Shown: positions 1 to 10,306, counted from the stretch's first letter. The stretch: DNA of 64,000 nucleotides from Asterella californica (GCA_036924285.1 JAYKYS010000010.1:17211001-17275000); one strand, 5' to 3'. Program-made: numbers and translations. Notes: generated by a model not told the origin, from the sequence alone.

Positions 1-784
1 CTAGACAGGAGTTAAGCTAAGGCTGAGCTAGACAAGTTGCCCTCTAGCTTGAGTTAAAGTATCAATTTGAAGAAGAGTGAAAGTACCAGAATGTAGAGCT
101 CATTGAGGAAGGTGACCTCCATGCCTTCAGTTGTGAGAAGTAGCACTCTATGCAATAGTTAGTGCAATTTTTAAGTTATAAAAAATGTGAAAGAGAGAAA
201 TCTGTTGATTATGGCTATGAAGATACAAGTGCGTAGGTGTTAGTGAGAACTATAGTTTTGACTCTTCATTCATTAAAAATGGAACTATACAGAAAAATCG
301 ACATAGATAAAGTTAGTAAAGAATGTAGAAGTCACTTTCTTTAGATTTATGTATGAGTTTTAATTCTCTTTTTAACATGAACAGAGGTCATCCTCCGTGG
401 TAGAGCGCACACCTAGGAAGAAGAGATCTCAAGATCAAATCCTATTGGCTTGTGTTCCTTATTTCGACATGTTGGTCTCTCGAATGGAAGTCTATGTTAG
501 ATATGTAGTTACGTCTTGCATATCTAGAGGCAGGGGAATGATATCACTCTCAATCGTGGGCTTCTTGGCATAAGCATCCGCATGTCACTTCGTTTATAGA
601 TCATGAATTACATGGTGCAGCTATGAGGGGCTGTAAATCCGGTGGAGTGGCTCCATAGTTGTGATTTCGGTTGACATTGGATGACCTGTACTATAACAGA
701 AGTGGTATGAAGACGACATCAAGAGTTGGAAATTTTTTAATAAGCAAGGGCTTAGCTTAGCAGGAGACCTGCTTGTTTGATACG
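1..784 (+). repeat. Long dispersed repeat R, copy 1, with tRNA-like internal segment
   Basis: This stretch aligns by eye over nearly its whole length with the reverse complement of about 59506-60425, and its last 130 bases with the reverse complement of about 18125-18290. All copies carry AGCTTAGC/GCTAAGCT-rich ends. Around 383-445 there is a tRNA-like head: a box-A-like GTGGTAGAGCGC near 398 and a box-B-like GATCAAATCC near 433, as in tRNA-derived SINEs. There is no open frame of note. The class is uncertain; a composite of a SINE inside an older repeat is possible. The left end may lie outside the window. Confidence 0.55.
383..445 (+). other. tRNA-like (box A / box B) head inside repeat R
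   Basis: GTGGTAGAGCGC resembles a pol III box A, and about 35 bases on GATCAAATCC resembles box B. The homologous place in copy 2 (about 59895-59985, minus strand) reads CAGTGATAAGGCGCC then GGATCAATCCC, so the tRNA-like spacing is kept in both copies. This suggests a SINE-type origin. Cloverleaf folding was not tested. Confidence 0.35.
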
Positions 785-1056
785 TGTCACATCAATTTAG
801 TATCTCGGCTAGGTTGGCCGAGTGCGAAGTGGTTAATCCCGAGGAGCGATTCTTGAGGTAGCCCACTAGGGGTATATTTTGCAGATAGGGCTTGGAGGCC
901 TTAGTTCTTCAAGTGGAGCCTTCAAGCTCCTGGCTATGATGGATAGTCTAGTTGAGTGGAACCTAGATTCTATGTGAGCATAGAGTTGGTTTGGCTTGAC
1001 CATTTGTGAGTAATCGTTGTTGCCGTGTTGGAGATGATAATTTCTCTGTTGAGATT
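785..1056 (+). repeat. 5' LTR of PHD-gypsy copy 1 (approximate end)
   Basis: It begins TGTCACATCA and aligns with 4591-4882 through several distinctive blocks, for example AGGGCTTGGAGG, TTCTTCAAG and GAGCATAGAGTTGGTTT. It lacks about 20-25 bases present in the 3' copy after the CCCG block. The right end is where similarity stops; no clean CA end or primer site was fixed. Confidence 0.6.
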
Positions 1057-2599
1057 ACTTGAAGAACTCGAATTGCGAGGTCTGATTGAGAGATTTCATG
1101 TTGCGGATTTCAGCCGGTGGTATCTCCGGAGTTTGTAGATCGTTGGTATTTTTGATTTGCGAGTGCGAGCGTGCGGAGTGGTTCTTTTTGATGTTGTGAT
1201 TGACAGCTGTGTGGATTAGTGGTGGTTGGATCAGTTCTTGGTGGAAATTGGTGGTGAGGTAGTGCGGAAGCGCTGCTGGAATTTCTTATGACGAGTTTTG
1301 AGGTCAATTTGAGGTCGATAGAAGTACGTCAACAGACATCGGGTTGGCGTGGGTCAACAATTTCTGGTGCTGAAGAGTGCAGTAAGTGCGCGCTGGGAAG
1401 ACGACTCCAGCGCACCAAAAATTGTTTGATTTGATGAAAGATCGAAGGAGTTACAAGCAGAAGAAGGTCACGGGTGGTCCAAAATATGACGTAATTCCGG
1501 ATGCGAGTGCCAATTTGGCAGATTTTGACCTTGTGGAGTGTGTTTTCGACCCAGAAGTTGCTGTTTTGGGTGCGTTCTCTTCATGCGTATCCTTCGAGGA
1601 GCAAAGGTGCATGCGTGCGTGCGGAGGCGTGAGAAGCGGAGTGCGAGAGTGCGGAGACAGAGCAGAGCTTGAGTTCGCTGCAAGTCAGCTTGCTGGCATG
1701 CGTGAGAGAGGTATGCAAGTTTCAGTTGTGTGGGAAATGTAAAATCAGTAGGTCACCCATCCCAACCCTATTACTGAACTTGCACACTTAACTCTGTAGT
1801 CTTAGCTTTGGCTTTACTACTAGACTAATAGCTCTTGGTGTTTTATAGAGATGCGTGCAAGTGCTTATGGACTTGTTTAAAGTAGTAGGAGACCTTCTCG
1901 CACGTTCCTAGAGGAGTGGTAAGGCGACCCCATAGTACTAGAAGGAAGCTGTTGTTGTGGTAGTGTTTGCTTATATCTTAGAGACGGATATGGATACAGT
2001 TGGTGCCAGTTGTCTTGGGTGAGCTAGTAGAGCTAGTAGAGCTATCACAGAGATACTGTTGGAGCTACTAGAGGTGTGGACATCTAGTTAGTAACCTTAG
2101 GTACAGGTTATGACAGCTGGTGATCATATATTGTGCATGTGGTAATCGAAGAGGAGTCGTTAGTTTGGGTGAGGTTGGCTTTCTTGTTATGTGAATGTTT
2201 GAGTGTGGAAGGTTATCGTTTGGACTTCTTGTGATTGGAATCCCTCCATACTCTACTTCTTGTTTGTGCACCGCGTTTACTTATGTTGACGTTTGATATC
2301 TAGAGCGAGTTCACTCTAGTGTGCTGTCGGTAGCGAGGCTCGAGTTCTAGATCAGTCAGACTAGCTTTGTTTCTCTCACGGTGCGGTTGGATTGACGACC
2401 AACAGACCATGAGAGGCTGCATGTGGTGATGACAGATACAAGTTATCTTACCTTGACCGTCCTAGTAGGGGAAAGGTGAGCTCAGTAGGACCGGGGTTAG
2501 GCAAGTTGTGGTTATGGTGGTGACAGAGATTTTGACATTCTGGTTGGAGAGTGTTCACGAGGTTCTATCATCACGGAGTTCTCGGGAGGTTCTGATGGA

Positions 2600-2900
2600 A
2601 ACTTCTCGGCTAGTAGGTATACACGGAGTGGGATGAGGTACCGACTACCTTCACCATTGCCGTCGGTTGTTTTAGAGGACGAGTCAGACGCGGACAATGC
2701 GTTTTTTGTTGGTGAGTCTAATGTCGTCACACTGTTGTTGTGAGACATGGACGAGATCTATGAGGTCACGAAAGGACCTCGACGTTATTTGGGTACGGTG
2801 GGTATCATTGAGCTAGATGAGTTCATACAGGAGTTCGACAGTTGATGCGATCTGCAGCAAATGCGGAACCCACAGCCGTTTACACCCTTCATGGCGTGGA
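2600..2900 (+). pseudogene. Gag-like fragment of PHD-gypsy copy 1
   Basis: This DNA aligns well with the reverse complement of about 60490-60760 (shared words such as ATGGACGAGATCTATG and GGTATCATTGAGCT). In that other copy the encoded peptide is open for 87 codons and carries a C-x2-C..H pattern (ICSICGTHRCSH), a possible metal-binding knuckle. Here the same region is broken by stops and shifts. Position ahead of the pol region suggests gag, by inference; no family match was recognised from residues alone. Confidence 0.45.
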
Positions 2901-3055
2901 AGGGTTTGTTCCAACACTTGGAGGGGCCGCCGATGGATGATTACCATGAGTTTAGGTGAGACTACAATATGGAGATAGAGTTGTGGAGACAAGATGTACT
3001 TCGAGTGTGGGATGATGAGAGAGTACAGATAGTGTCACATTCATCCTAGAGGGCA

Positions 3056-3796
3056 CAGTTAGTACGACATGTCCATGAGGAGTTGAGACATTTTGGAGTG
3101 AAGCGTACGCATAGCTTGCTCCAAAGACAGTATTGGTGGCGTGGTATGCACATCATCGTGCAATAGTTTGTCGCATGATGTGTGATTTGTGATCGAGTAC
3201 GAGCATCGTTTAATGCTCCTACTCCACATTTACACCTTTTATCGATTATGAGGTTGGGTTATCGTTGGAGTTTGGATTTTGCGAGATCCTTATCATTGAC
3301 TGTACGTCACCACCGGTATGTGTTGGTGATGGTGGATCACTTCTCCAAGTGATTTGAGTTGATGATATTACCAGACAAGGCGAGTGAAGGGACGACATAT
3401 GTATTTTTAGATCGAGTGCTGAGTCGTTTTGGAGCACCAGCTGAAGTGTTGACAGACCAAGGTACAGAGTTTTTTGATGAGTTTCAGGTCTTGTGTGATT
3501 AGACGTTGATTGATCATCGGACTACATCTTGAGATCATCCTGAGACGGATGGTTTGACGGAGAGGGTAGTTCAGACGATGAAGAGAGGATTGCGCAAGTA
3601 TGAATTGCAGAAAGATCACTTGAGAGACTGGGATGTGCAGTTACCATGGTTGGCTACGGGCTACAGTTTTAGCCGACAAACGTCTTTGGCTTCCTTCTCA
3701 TCATATTTTCTATTGTATGACGGAGATCTAGATCTACCTTCGGCCATTCGTCGTGATTTTGCTGAGGTGCTGAACCTTGATGACGCGGATATGTGA
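3056..3796 (+). pseudogene. Integrase region of PHD-gypsy copy 1 (broken)
   Basis: In one frame, allowing stops, the DNA shows the Ty3/gypsy integrase layout. A zinc-binding part has HVHEELRHFG then paired cysteines near CVICD. The core has SLDFAR (first acidic residue), LTDQGTEFF (second) and HPETDGLTERVVQTMKR (glutamate). At least five in-frame stops interrupt it, for example after YVLVMVDHFSK and before TLIDH. The last part stays open to 3796 (stop TGA). In the family this enzyme inserts the reverse-transcribed copy; here it cannot be made. Confidence 0.75.
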
Positions 3797-4168
3797 GTGA
3801 GTGCATGTTCTCACGAGCAGAGACATTTTGGAGAGTTATGCTTACGGTTTTTGAGAACTTAGCGATTGCTCAGCATAGAGACATGTTGCGATATGCGACT
3901 ATTTGAGAAAGAGGTTATCGACCATCGATTCACAAGTTTCATCTTGACGATTATATCTATCTACAGCAGACTACACCGACGATGTTGGACATGACCGCAT
4001 ACGCACTATTTGACAAGTGTGTGAGGTGTTATCTTCTGGAGTACTCATGTTGGAGGACCGTGAGGTGTTGTTTGAAAGGACCATGTGCGTAATTGCATGT
4101 CATGTCATTTTCTCAACACCGAAGGTATCGTTGATACAAGCTTAGCAGTTGTACGCGCGAGCTTGAGG
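3797..4168 (+). pseudogene. Post-integrase linker of PHD-gypsy copy 1
   Basis: Between the integrase core and the PHD finger lies a segment with the words IAQHRDM, YRPSIHKFHLDDYIYLQQT and, later, a VxxVLxSGVxxLEDRDG-like stretch. The same segment is intact in copy 2 on the reverse strand (33884-33312). A hydrophobic strand ending in GDYIYLQQT followed by a short barrel-like stretch is what follows integrase in many gypsy elements, where it links to a chromodomain. Stops and at least one shift break it here. Confidence 0.5.
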
Positions 4169-4303
4169 TGTATGTTGTGTGGGTCTGTTGGTGGAGCATC
4201 ACGTATGTTGATGTGTGATGGTTGTTCGAGAGGTTGGCACATGTCATGTTCGACTCCACCTCTCAGTGTCGTTCCTACTGGACGGTAGGTTTGTCCTCGA
4301 TGT
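4169..4303 (+). pseudogene. PHD finger at the 3' end of a gypsy pol
   Basis: The spacing is Cys4-His-Cys3 as in PHD fingers: CMLC, then CDGC, then HMSC, then CPRC, with the conserved hydrophobic/Trp place just before the last pair replaced by a stop codon (TAG at 4286-4288). PHD fingers bind histone H3 tails in known families. It lies downstream of integrase, the place where chromoviruses carry a chromodomain, so a chromatin-targeting role for the integration machinery is a reasonable inference. The same finger with the same spacing is present in copy 2 (about 33395-33255, minus). Confidence 0.75.
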
Positions 4304-4485
4304 ATATAACAAGGATAGCCGATTAAATCTTTGTGTGATATGGATTGCAGATAGACAATTAACGATGGGGTGATGTAGCACACAGCCTCCTGATCCTTGC
4401 ACCCATGAAGGTGTTTATCACGTAATTGGGATATGGAGCTATCTGGAGTTAGATGGACCTAACCGTCAGTTAGTGAGGCGATTGT

Positions 4486-4586
4486 GGTATACTTGTGTAT
4501 GTGTATGACATTGTTCATATGTTATGTGTATGTGTGGTGTATTTTTGACAGCGATGTATGTTCTGTAGTAATATGTATGCGCACGA
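4486..4586 (+). repeat. TG-rich tail segment, repeated on both sides of the 3' LTR
   Basis: A roughly 100-base block with GTATGTGTATGACAT, ATGTGTATGTGTGGTGTAT and GACAGCGATGTATGTT appears here, just left of the LTR (4591), and again at about 4887-4990, just right of it. A related block lies at about 32941-33060 (minus strand) next to the LTR piece of copy 2. An LTR lying between two copies of its own element's tail suggests tandem copies that recombined, or a misplaced LTR boundary. Confidence 0.55.
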
Positions 4587-4590
4587 CAGC

Positions 4591-4882
4591 TGTCACGTCA
4601 GTTTAGTACCTCGACTAGGTTGGTCGAGTGCAAAATGACTAATCCCGGTAGGGCCGTTAGTGTCATTAAGACGAGTTCTTGGGACAGCCAACTAGGGATA
4701 TACTTCGTAGGTAGGGCTTGGAGGTCTGAGTTCTTCAAGTTGAGTCTTCAAGCTCTTGACTAGGGTGGATAGTCTAATTGAGTGTAACTTGGATTCTCTG
4801 TGAGCATAGAGTTGGTTTAGCTTGATCATTTGTGAGTAATCGTTGTTGTCATGTTGGAGATAATAATTTCTCTGTTGAGATT
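4591..4882 (+). repeat. 3' LTR of PHD-gypsy copy 1
   Basis: It begins TGTCACGTCA and aligns with 785-1056. It contains a block (GGCCGTTAGTGTCATTAAG) missing from the 5' copy but present in the LTR piece of copy 2 at 32763-32940. No purine-rich tract lies just before it, which is unusual and leaves the left boundary open to doubt. Confidence 0.6.
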
Positions 4883-4990
4883 TATTGTGGTACACTTGTG
4901 TACGTGTATGACATCGTCCATGTGTTATGTGTATGTGTGGTGTATCTCTGACAGCGATGTATGTTGTGTAGCGATGTGTATGCGCATGAC

Positions 4991-6205
4991 ATACGCGAGT
5001 TTGCTTCTAAAGACCATGTGAAGAAGGATCAACTGAAAGCTCCGCAACTATTGTAACAGTTGGTCGTCTATAAGGAAGTAGACGGGGGTGCGGTCGAAGG
5101 GCCGGAGGCTGTCATAATGAGAAAAAAAGAGAACGAATAGATTAGAACCGACAGATACAAGTCGAGAGACCGTCCTCGATATCTATGTCGGAAGTACCAA
5201 GAGTGTCTTCGTCTCAAAGTGTGCAATTCTAGCAGAAAGATGGAGAGCCTCAATCTGCAAACAATCTAGGTCGTGGAAGCCTTAGTCTGCAAACTTGTTC
5301 CCAAGCTTGAATTGGGATGGGATCTGCGTGGAAAAATAGCTTGAACATAGATGAAGCACATGACGAAGCGAAGAAAGCACGTAGAGCAATAAAGAGCGTG
5401 TAAGTATGATAAAAAAGCAAGACGGTGCACTAAGCAAGATGGAAGCATAGCGTGTAGCATGAAAAGGACAGAAAGTTAGAGACAGACAAGCTTAGCCTTA
5501 TGAAGAACCCATGCAGAAGTGCGCGACCTAGCGTAGGTGCGGCGTAGAGGCATGTAAACAAGTGGCCTTGAGCGCGACGGACTAGAGCCCGAACTTTGCA
5601 GAGCGTGCGAGTCATCAATGTGTAATGATAGAAAGTGTTATAGAGAAGTTTGAAATCTTCTCAAGTAATTACCATCTTTCCACTAATCATTCGTGCATAT
5701 TTAACAGAAAATTTGCCCACTTTGTCTTCCCTACTTTTCATTTACTTCAAATGGTTTGTAAAAGTTATCATATCCGTGAGAAATGGCATTTTTTAATAAA
5801 ATTATCCTACATTAGGACGAGCTTTAATTACTAGCACGTCCGTTAATCCCAATACCTGTCGTTACCATATATAAAGTAAAACCTTCAAACTTCATTCTAA
5901 AACTCAACACATAGTGAAAAGATTCGAACTAAATTTCCATCAACAAAATAGTTTGAAGGCAATTTTGTTGACACTTCAGTTGGATTTTCGAGTTACGATA
6001 CTTTTGGCTTTTATTATTAGTTTCATCCCATCCTATGACGTGAAATATTTTCCCCCTATTTTCATAGGAAGGATTAGCATATCAGTTTAACTTCTTCTGT
6101 TCTTTAGAGGAAATGCAAAAGTGTCGATATGCAAGACAACTATTAAATATAATCTCATTGGATTTTCTTTCACGACATGAGTTTCACGTCATGACATTTT
6201 TTCCA
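4991..6205. other. Stretch without recognised genes
   Basis: Only short overlapping open frames on both strands, none with a recognisable domain. The part 5000-5600 is purine-rich on the plus strand; 5625-6200 is AT-rich. I see no convincing exon, RNA gene or terminal repeat. Confidence 0.4.
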
Positions 6206-6214
6206 GTGAGTAAC

Positions 6215-6312
6215 ACAGTAGGCATCGAGAGAATTCAGTTTGGTAGCTGTAAACCGGGGATAGGGCTAGTGGGTTTCTAACGAGCGGCCTGTCGCCCATC
6301 TCAATTATGGGT
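6215..6312 (+). repeat. Short dispersed repeat (pair with about 31477-31545)
   Basis: GAGAGAATTCAGTTTGGTA, then AAACCGGG, then GCCCATCT and an ATGG..TT block occur here and again in the same order near 31481-31545 with small changes. The function is unknown; it may be a fragment of a mobile element. The match was found by eye only. Confidence 0.35.
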
Positions 6313-6581
6313 TATGCGTCCTGAAGGAAACTGAAAAAGTGGTTCATGTTTATCAGATAAATCCAACAAATTCAGAACTGAAACTAAAATTTTAAGGGAA
6401 AAAACCAAATAATTTCAGGTTTATGTACCATGGACCATGCAAGCTTTTTCTAATGCTCGCGCCTGCTTCATGAGCAAGAACCAAATCCATCACGTTCAGC
6501 AAATATCAAGCTGACGTGACAAAGATAGGTTACAGATTACCAACTTAGAACGAGTTCTGAACTGGCGCAAAAGCGAAAATG

Positions 6582-6652
6582 TGCATCGGCCGGGAATCGA
6601 ACCCGGGTCTGTTCCGTGGCAGGGAACTATTCTACCCCTAGACCACCGATGC
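6582..6652 (-). tRNA. tRNA-Gly (anticodon GCC)
   Basis: Read on the minus strand the 71-base sequence starts GCATCGGTGGTCTAGGGG, has CTGCCAC in the anticodon loop (anticodon GCC), and ends with a T-arm GGGTTCGATTCCC and acceptor CCGATGC plus discriminator A. Acceptor arms pair fully (GCATCGG with CCGATGC). Box A (TGGTCTAGGGGTAG) and box B (GGTTCGATTCC) are intact and there is no intron. The sequence matches the plant nuclear tRNA-Gly(GCC) type, so it is likely functional. Confidence 0.95.
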
Positions 6653-6905
6653 CGCTTGTCAAAATTCAGACTTTCTGTTATACAAACTCTGAACTTAATG
6701 TGTTCTCAATGTTAACCGTCCACAAGAGAGACACTGAGAACAACGTTCATTGTGGGGCCTGAAGTATCGGCCTAGTACGCAAACAATCTGCATTTTAGTA
6801 AATTATGTAAAGTAACAAAAACTTAGTATAAATTATTTATATTTTTTCTGATAACAGAAGAAAAGATAAAATTCAGAGAAGTTGATCGAGGTGAAGATGC
6901 ACGGT

Positions 6906-6960
6906 GGTTTAATTTATCACCTAAATCTTCTTACGAGAAGGGTTAGGTGATAAATTAACC
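6906..6960. repeat. Foldback hairpin (AT-rich arms, TTAGG core)
   Basis: The left arm GGTTTAATTTATCACCTAA pairs with the right arm TTAGGTGATAAATTAACC with one extra T; the loop holds its own short CTTCT/AGAAG pair. Two similar hairpins with a CTAACC..GGTTAG-type core occur at 19793-19846 and 20734-20785. Confidence 0.7.
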
Positions 6961-8384
6961 CTGAGTGGACAGGGAGCCTGTCTTATGTCTCCTGATTTCA
7001 CGTGGATGTTTACGCGTTTTCTCCACCATTTCTAGCATACGCATAACATTTAACAATGGTATATAAGATAATTTTATTCTATTGATATTAGTCTATAATT
7101 GAAGTTTAACACTTCTAATTGTCATTAACAGTCCATGGACAGGATTTAATTTAACGCTGATCCAAAGTACTAAGTACGATCCACTTTGATAACAACTCAT
7201 GACCCTATCCTGACCAGCGCCAGCCTAGATCCGGCATCCGTGTAATGTGCCCCGGCAACTTTTCTAGAAAAGCAGGATAAGTAGAGAAGACGTAGGATAA
7301 TTTCTGTCTCAAAACACACAAAAATGAAAAGTATTGGAAAATTGCTAAAAAACGTCGCTGAGTTAACACAAAAATCCGTAACCTGTAACAAACCCCCGGC
7401 AAATTACAGGTAATCAGGCAAAACCTAGGCTGGGTCTGATCCTGTCCATTGTGTCACCAGATATTCCTCCTGTTCTCTAATCTCATTTTCTGTTTTCAGG
7501 GAAAATTAAAGTTACATGCATATTTAATCGTCGTTTGTATTTTATCGTGCTTTTAAATCCGATAACTCATTGTATGTTTAGTGTCCCACTCTCTCCCGGG
7601 GCATTACTCGGAATTTACTCCACACGACGAGGGTCGTCTACATGTGAAACTGCCTACCCGCGTAACATGCATCTCACCGTCGAATAATATTTATCATACC
7701 GTAAAATATTTTAGTTCTATTCGCTCTTTGCATTTTATCATAGTTTTAAACTAATTTTTTAACTAGTATAAAATCTCCAGAAGCTTTAAACGCAAAAGCA
7801 TCAAGAACAAGAACAGTGGAGGCCCTCAATAACAAGGAGGTCAAAGGCCAGGAAAGGAACATCACCCGCTGGGAGCTTAAAGGGGAAAATCTAAAGTGAG
7901 GAGCTATAAAATCAGATTAATGAGTGGGATATTATTGAATTAAAAATAATTTATGTAAAAGTTCGAAATTTTAGATTCCGGGTAACGTTAAGCTTGCGAC
8001 ATCATGAGTTGGCGGAGCCTTTGCCAATTTCCTTTACGTTTTGTGCATACGAGAGTTCTAAGATTTCCCAACAACGATATACATCCAAAAGTCACTTCTG
8101 TGAAACACAAGGAAAATGACAACTGGACTACACGGAAAAAATTTGAAAAAAATGGATTCGTTGATACACGATACAGAATACTCAGTTCTTGAATTTCTCT
8201 TGGTTGTGCTTAGTATTAATGGATTCGTTAATATATGATCAGTTTCTTTGTTTAGTTGTTCCTAATACAGAATACATAGTTCTCGATTTTTTTCTTCCTG
8301 ATTTTCTGGGAAGTCGTGTTCCCTGTCTGGTTTTCAGAAAAAGTGGTGAAGTATGTAGCTAATATTAACTGTACATAAGAATAG
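6961..8384. other. AT-rich stretch without recognised genes
   Basis: Only short open frames without domain signals on either strand. No terminal repeats, tRNA-like boxes or coding segments could be supported. Confidence 0.35.
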
Positions 8385-8522
8385 TTCTCATAATGTGAAT
8401 GAGCCATTGTAAACAGACTGTGCGTAAAGAGTTGACAACCTGAGTTCGAATCCTCTCCAAGTAAACTCACGGAAATAAAAAGAAACTAGTCTCTCCTCTA
8501 GAGATAGGTTTAAAAAAAAAGA
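8385..8522 (+). mobile_element. SINE-like unit with box B and A-rich tail
   Basis: A good pol III box B (GTTCGAATCC, 8444-8453) sits about 45 bases after a weak box-A-like ATGAGCCATTGTAAAC. It is followed by a short unrelated body and an A-run (TTTAAAAAAAAAG, ending near 8521). This order (tRNA-like head, body, A-tail) is the SINE pattern. I could not find clear flanking duplications or a second copy here. Confidence 0.4.
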
Positions 8523-8944
8523 TATTTCATATAATTGAAATGTATATAAGGGTGTCACTGAAAATTGATTCTCTACTAAATCTCCCAAGATGTCTCAGGA
8601 TTGATTATTTCTAAAAATAATCTCAAAAATAAATACATATAAAAAACATGTTGAGGAACTCACCGGGGTGAATATACATGTGAACATACACACCGTAAGC
8701 TCACACAAGAACGTACGGCAAGTTGGAATGAAACGCCTGTAAAATTTACCGTTATCTGTAATCTACATTGAAACTTTTATACAGTTTATTTTCAATTCGT
8801 GAATTTGCAAATCTCACGTTTTCACTGTTGTCTAGTCGAGGGTTTTCGGGTAAGTGTCTTCCTTTCTTTTCCCCTCGGTTCCCGCCTAGAGGAAGGGAGA
8901 GGACAAGCTTTTACAGCTGGGAACCCTTCCTTCACAGGCATTAC

Positions 8945-9145
8945 CTTACATGTAAACAATTCCGATTGTACCAAGGTGATACGCTTGCAATAGCATTGTA
9001 AAGGTATGCATTTATCTAAGAATCATGCTATAATAAAACTCTCTTGTTAGTCAAAAACGACCAAAAAGTCTCACTTTGTCTTTCCTGCATTTGTCTTGTT
9101 CTGAACTGTGCCAAATTTACGGTTAGCTATGCAAGTGCATAGCAA
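8945..9145 (+). repeat. Dispersed repeat, copy 1 (inverted copy at 19555-19762)
   Basis: This aligns with the reverse complement of about 19555-19762: shared blocks include TTGTCTTGTTCTGAACT, TCTCACTTTG and AGCTATGCAnnTGCATAGCAA. The end carries a short palindrome around TGCATAGC. No coding potential is seen. It may be a small DNA element. Confidence 0.5.
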
Positions 9146-9469
9146 TAAGACAATAGGTTAGAATAAATTTCAGCGATCTTACCCAGCAGAATTTACAGTT
9201 GCTGATTTGACCAATGATTTACGGGTGATTCATAAACCACTAGATTAACTTGCCAATCGTTTATAATAATTTCGTAATTTAAAATACCTTAAAATAATTA
9301 AAATAATATGCACATTTTGCAACAAAAAGCGTTACAAACCATCATAAACCTCATTCGAGATATTTACATAGGGTAAAAGATGTTTACACGATATTCATTC
9401 TACATCCTCGGATACCTATCTCGGGAGAGTCCTTATATCACATAAGTGTGTCTACTAAGAGACATTTAT

Positions 9470-9612
9470 TAGGAGTGTCAAACTAAAAGATTTGGTGAAA
9501 GGAGATTTTGTCACATAGTTTCATATTGCAGGGTTTGCCAAGCGAAGTATTTCTGGAAGAACTCCACTTTGCTGAGTTGGAAAGAGAGTTTGAAATTACT
9601 ACTACCACTGTA
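9470..9612 (+). repeat. Direct repeat, left copy (partner 10155-10306)
   Basis: The block with GATTTTGTCACATAGTTTCATAT, then CAAGCGAAGTAT, GGAAGAACT and GCTGAGTTGG is found again in the same order at 10155-10306. The two copies are about 690 bases apart and are diverged. They could be the ends of a small LTR-like (TRIM-like) element or an old segmental duplication; no TG..CA ends or primer site were seen. Confidence 0.45.
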
Positions 9613-9645
9613 ACTAAAATAATGATATTATTTGACGAAACATAC

Positions 9646-9956
9646 ACGATTTAGGATATAAACAGAATGTAAGTTTATACTTTAAAGTCTTACCGACAAG
9701 AGAATGCAGAAGATAAATGTGAGACTTAACTATTTATTGTTGTAAACTTCCCATCAGTGAAATGTCATGTTATTGTTATCCAAGTGATATTGTTGAGATT
9801 ACGATTTAGTATATAAACAGAATGTAAGTTTGATACTTTAAAGTCTTACCGACAAGAGAATGCAGAAGATAAATTTGAGACTTAACTATTTATTGTTGTA
9901 AACTTCCCATCAGTGAAATGTCATGTTATTGTTATCCAAGTGATATTGTTGAGATT
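9646..9956 (+). repeat. Tandem duplication of a 155-base unit
   Basis: Unit 1 (9646-9800) and unit 2 (9801-9956) are almost identical: I see only three small differences (GGATA/GTATA, one added G, TGTGAG/TTTGAG). Both start ACGATTTAG. The near identity implies a recent event, inside the interval between the older direct repeats. Confidence 0.9.
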
Positions 9957-10154
9957 TTGGAGAGTTGATTGAATAAGTATAGTTCATCATTTAAACGTAA
10001 AACATATATACATGAATTATATCTCAAAGTTATAGTAAAACTCTACTTGATAACTTGTCCTACATCTACATTATATCTGTTAAATCTTTGAATCTGAGTT
10101 TTATATGATAAACTAAAAAGAAAATATGTAACGTTACAATATAGTATCACAAGA

Positions 10155-10306
10155 TATTAGAGGTGTAAAACTAAAAGGATTTGATGACAAGCGATTTTGT
10201 CACATAGTTTCATATGGCGGGGTACGATTTGTCAAGCGAAGTATCTGCGGAAGAACTTCACTTAGCTGAGTTGGGAAAGACAGTCTGCAATTAATATTAC
10301 CACTGT
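10155..10306 (+). repeat. Direct repeat, right copy (partner 9470-9612)
   Basis: This is the right-hand partner of the block at 9470-9612, ending shortly after GCTGAGTTGGGAAAGA and followed by CCACTGT in both. It is diverged by substitutions and small indels. Confidence 0.45.

Larger units (their letters stand above)
785..4882 (+). mobile_element. Degenerate Ty3/gypsy retrotransposon with integrase-PHD layout, copy 1
   Basis: The two ends (785-1056 and 4591-4882) are diverged direct repeats starting TGTCAC. Between them lie a gag-like fragment (about 2600-2900), integrase (about 3056-3790), a post-integrase segment and a PHD finger (4169-4303). Reverse transcriptase and RNase H are absent here: the gag-like part passes almost directly to the integrase zinc-binding region, so an internal deletion is likely. 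Many stop codons and shifts mark it as dead. The second copy in this window (reverse strand, four pieces from 32763 to about 60770) keeps RT and RNase H and shares the integrase-PHD end. Confidence 0.75.

Noticed and set aside
806..835. Box-A-like GGTTGGCCGAGTGC in the PHD-gypsy LTR
   Set aside because: No box B at a fitting distance in either LTR, so a pol III origin is not supported.
1386..1742. 118-codon plus-strand frame in PHD-gypsy copy 1
   Set aside because: It lies between LTR and gag-like DNA, has no domain, and no matching peptide was found in copy 2.
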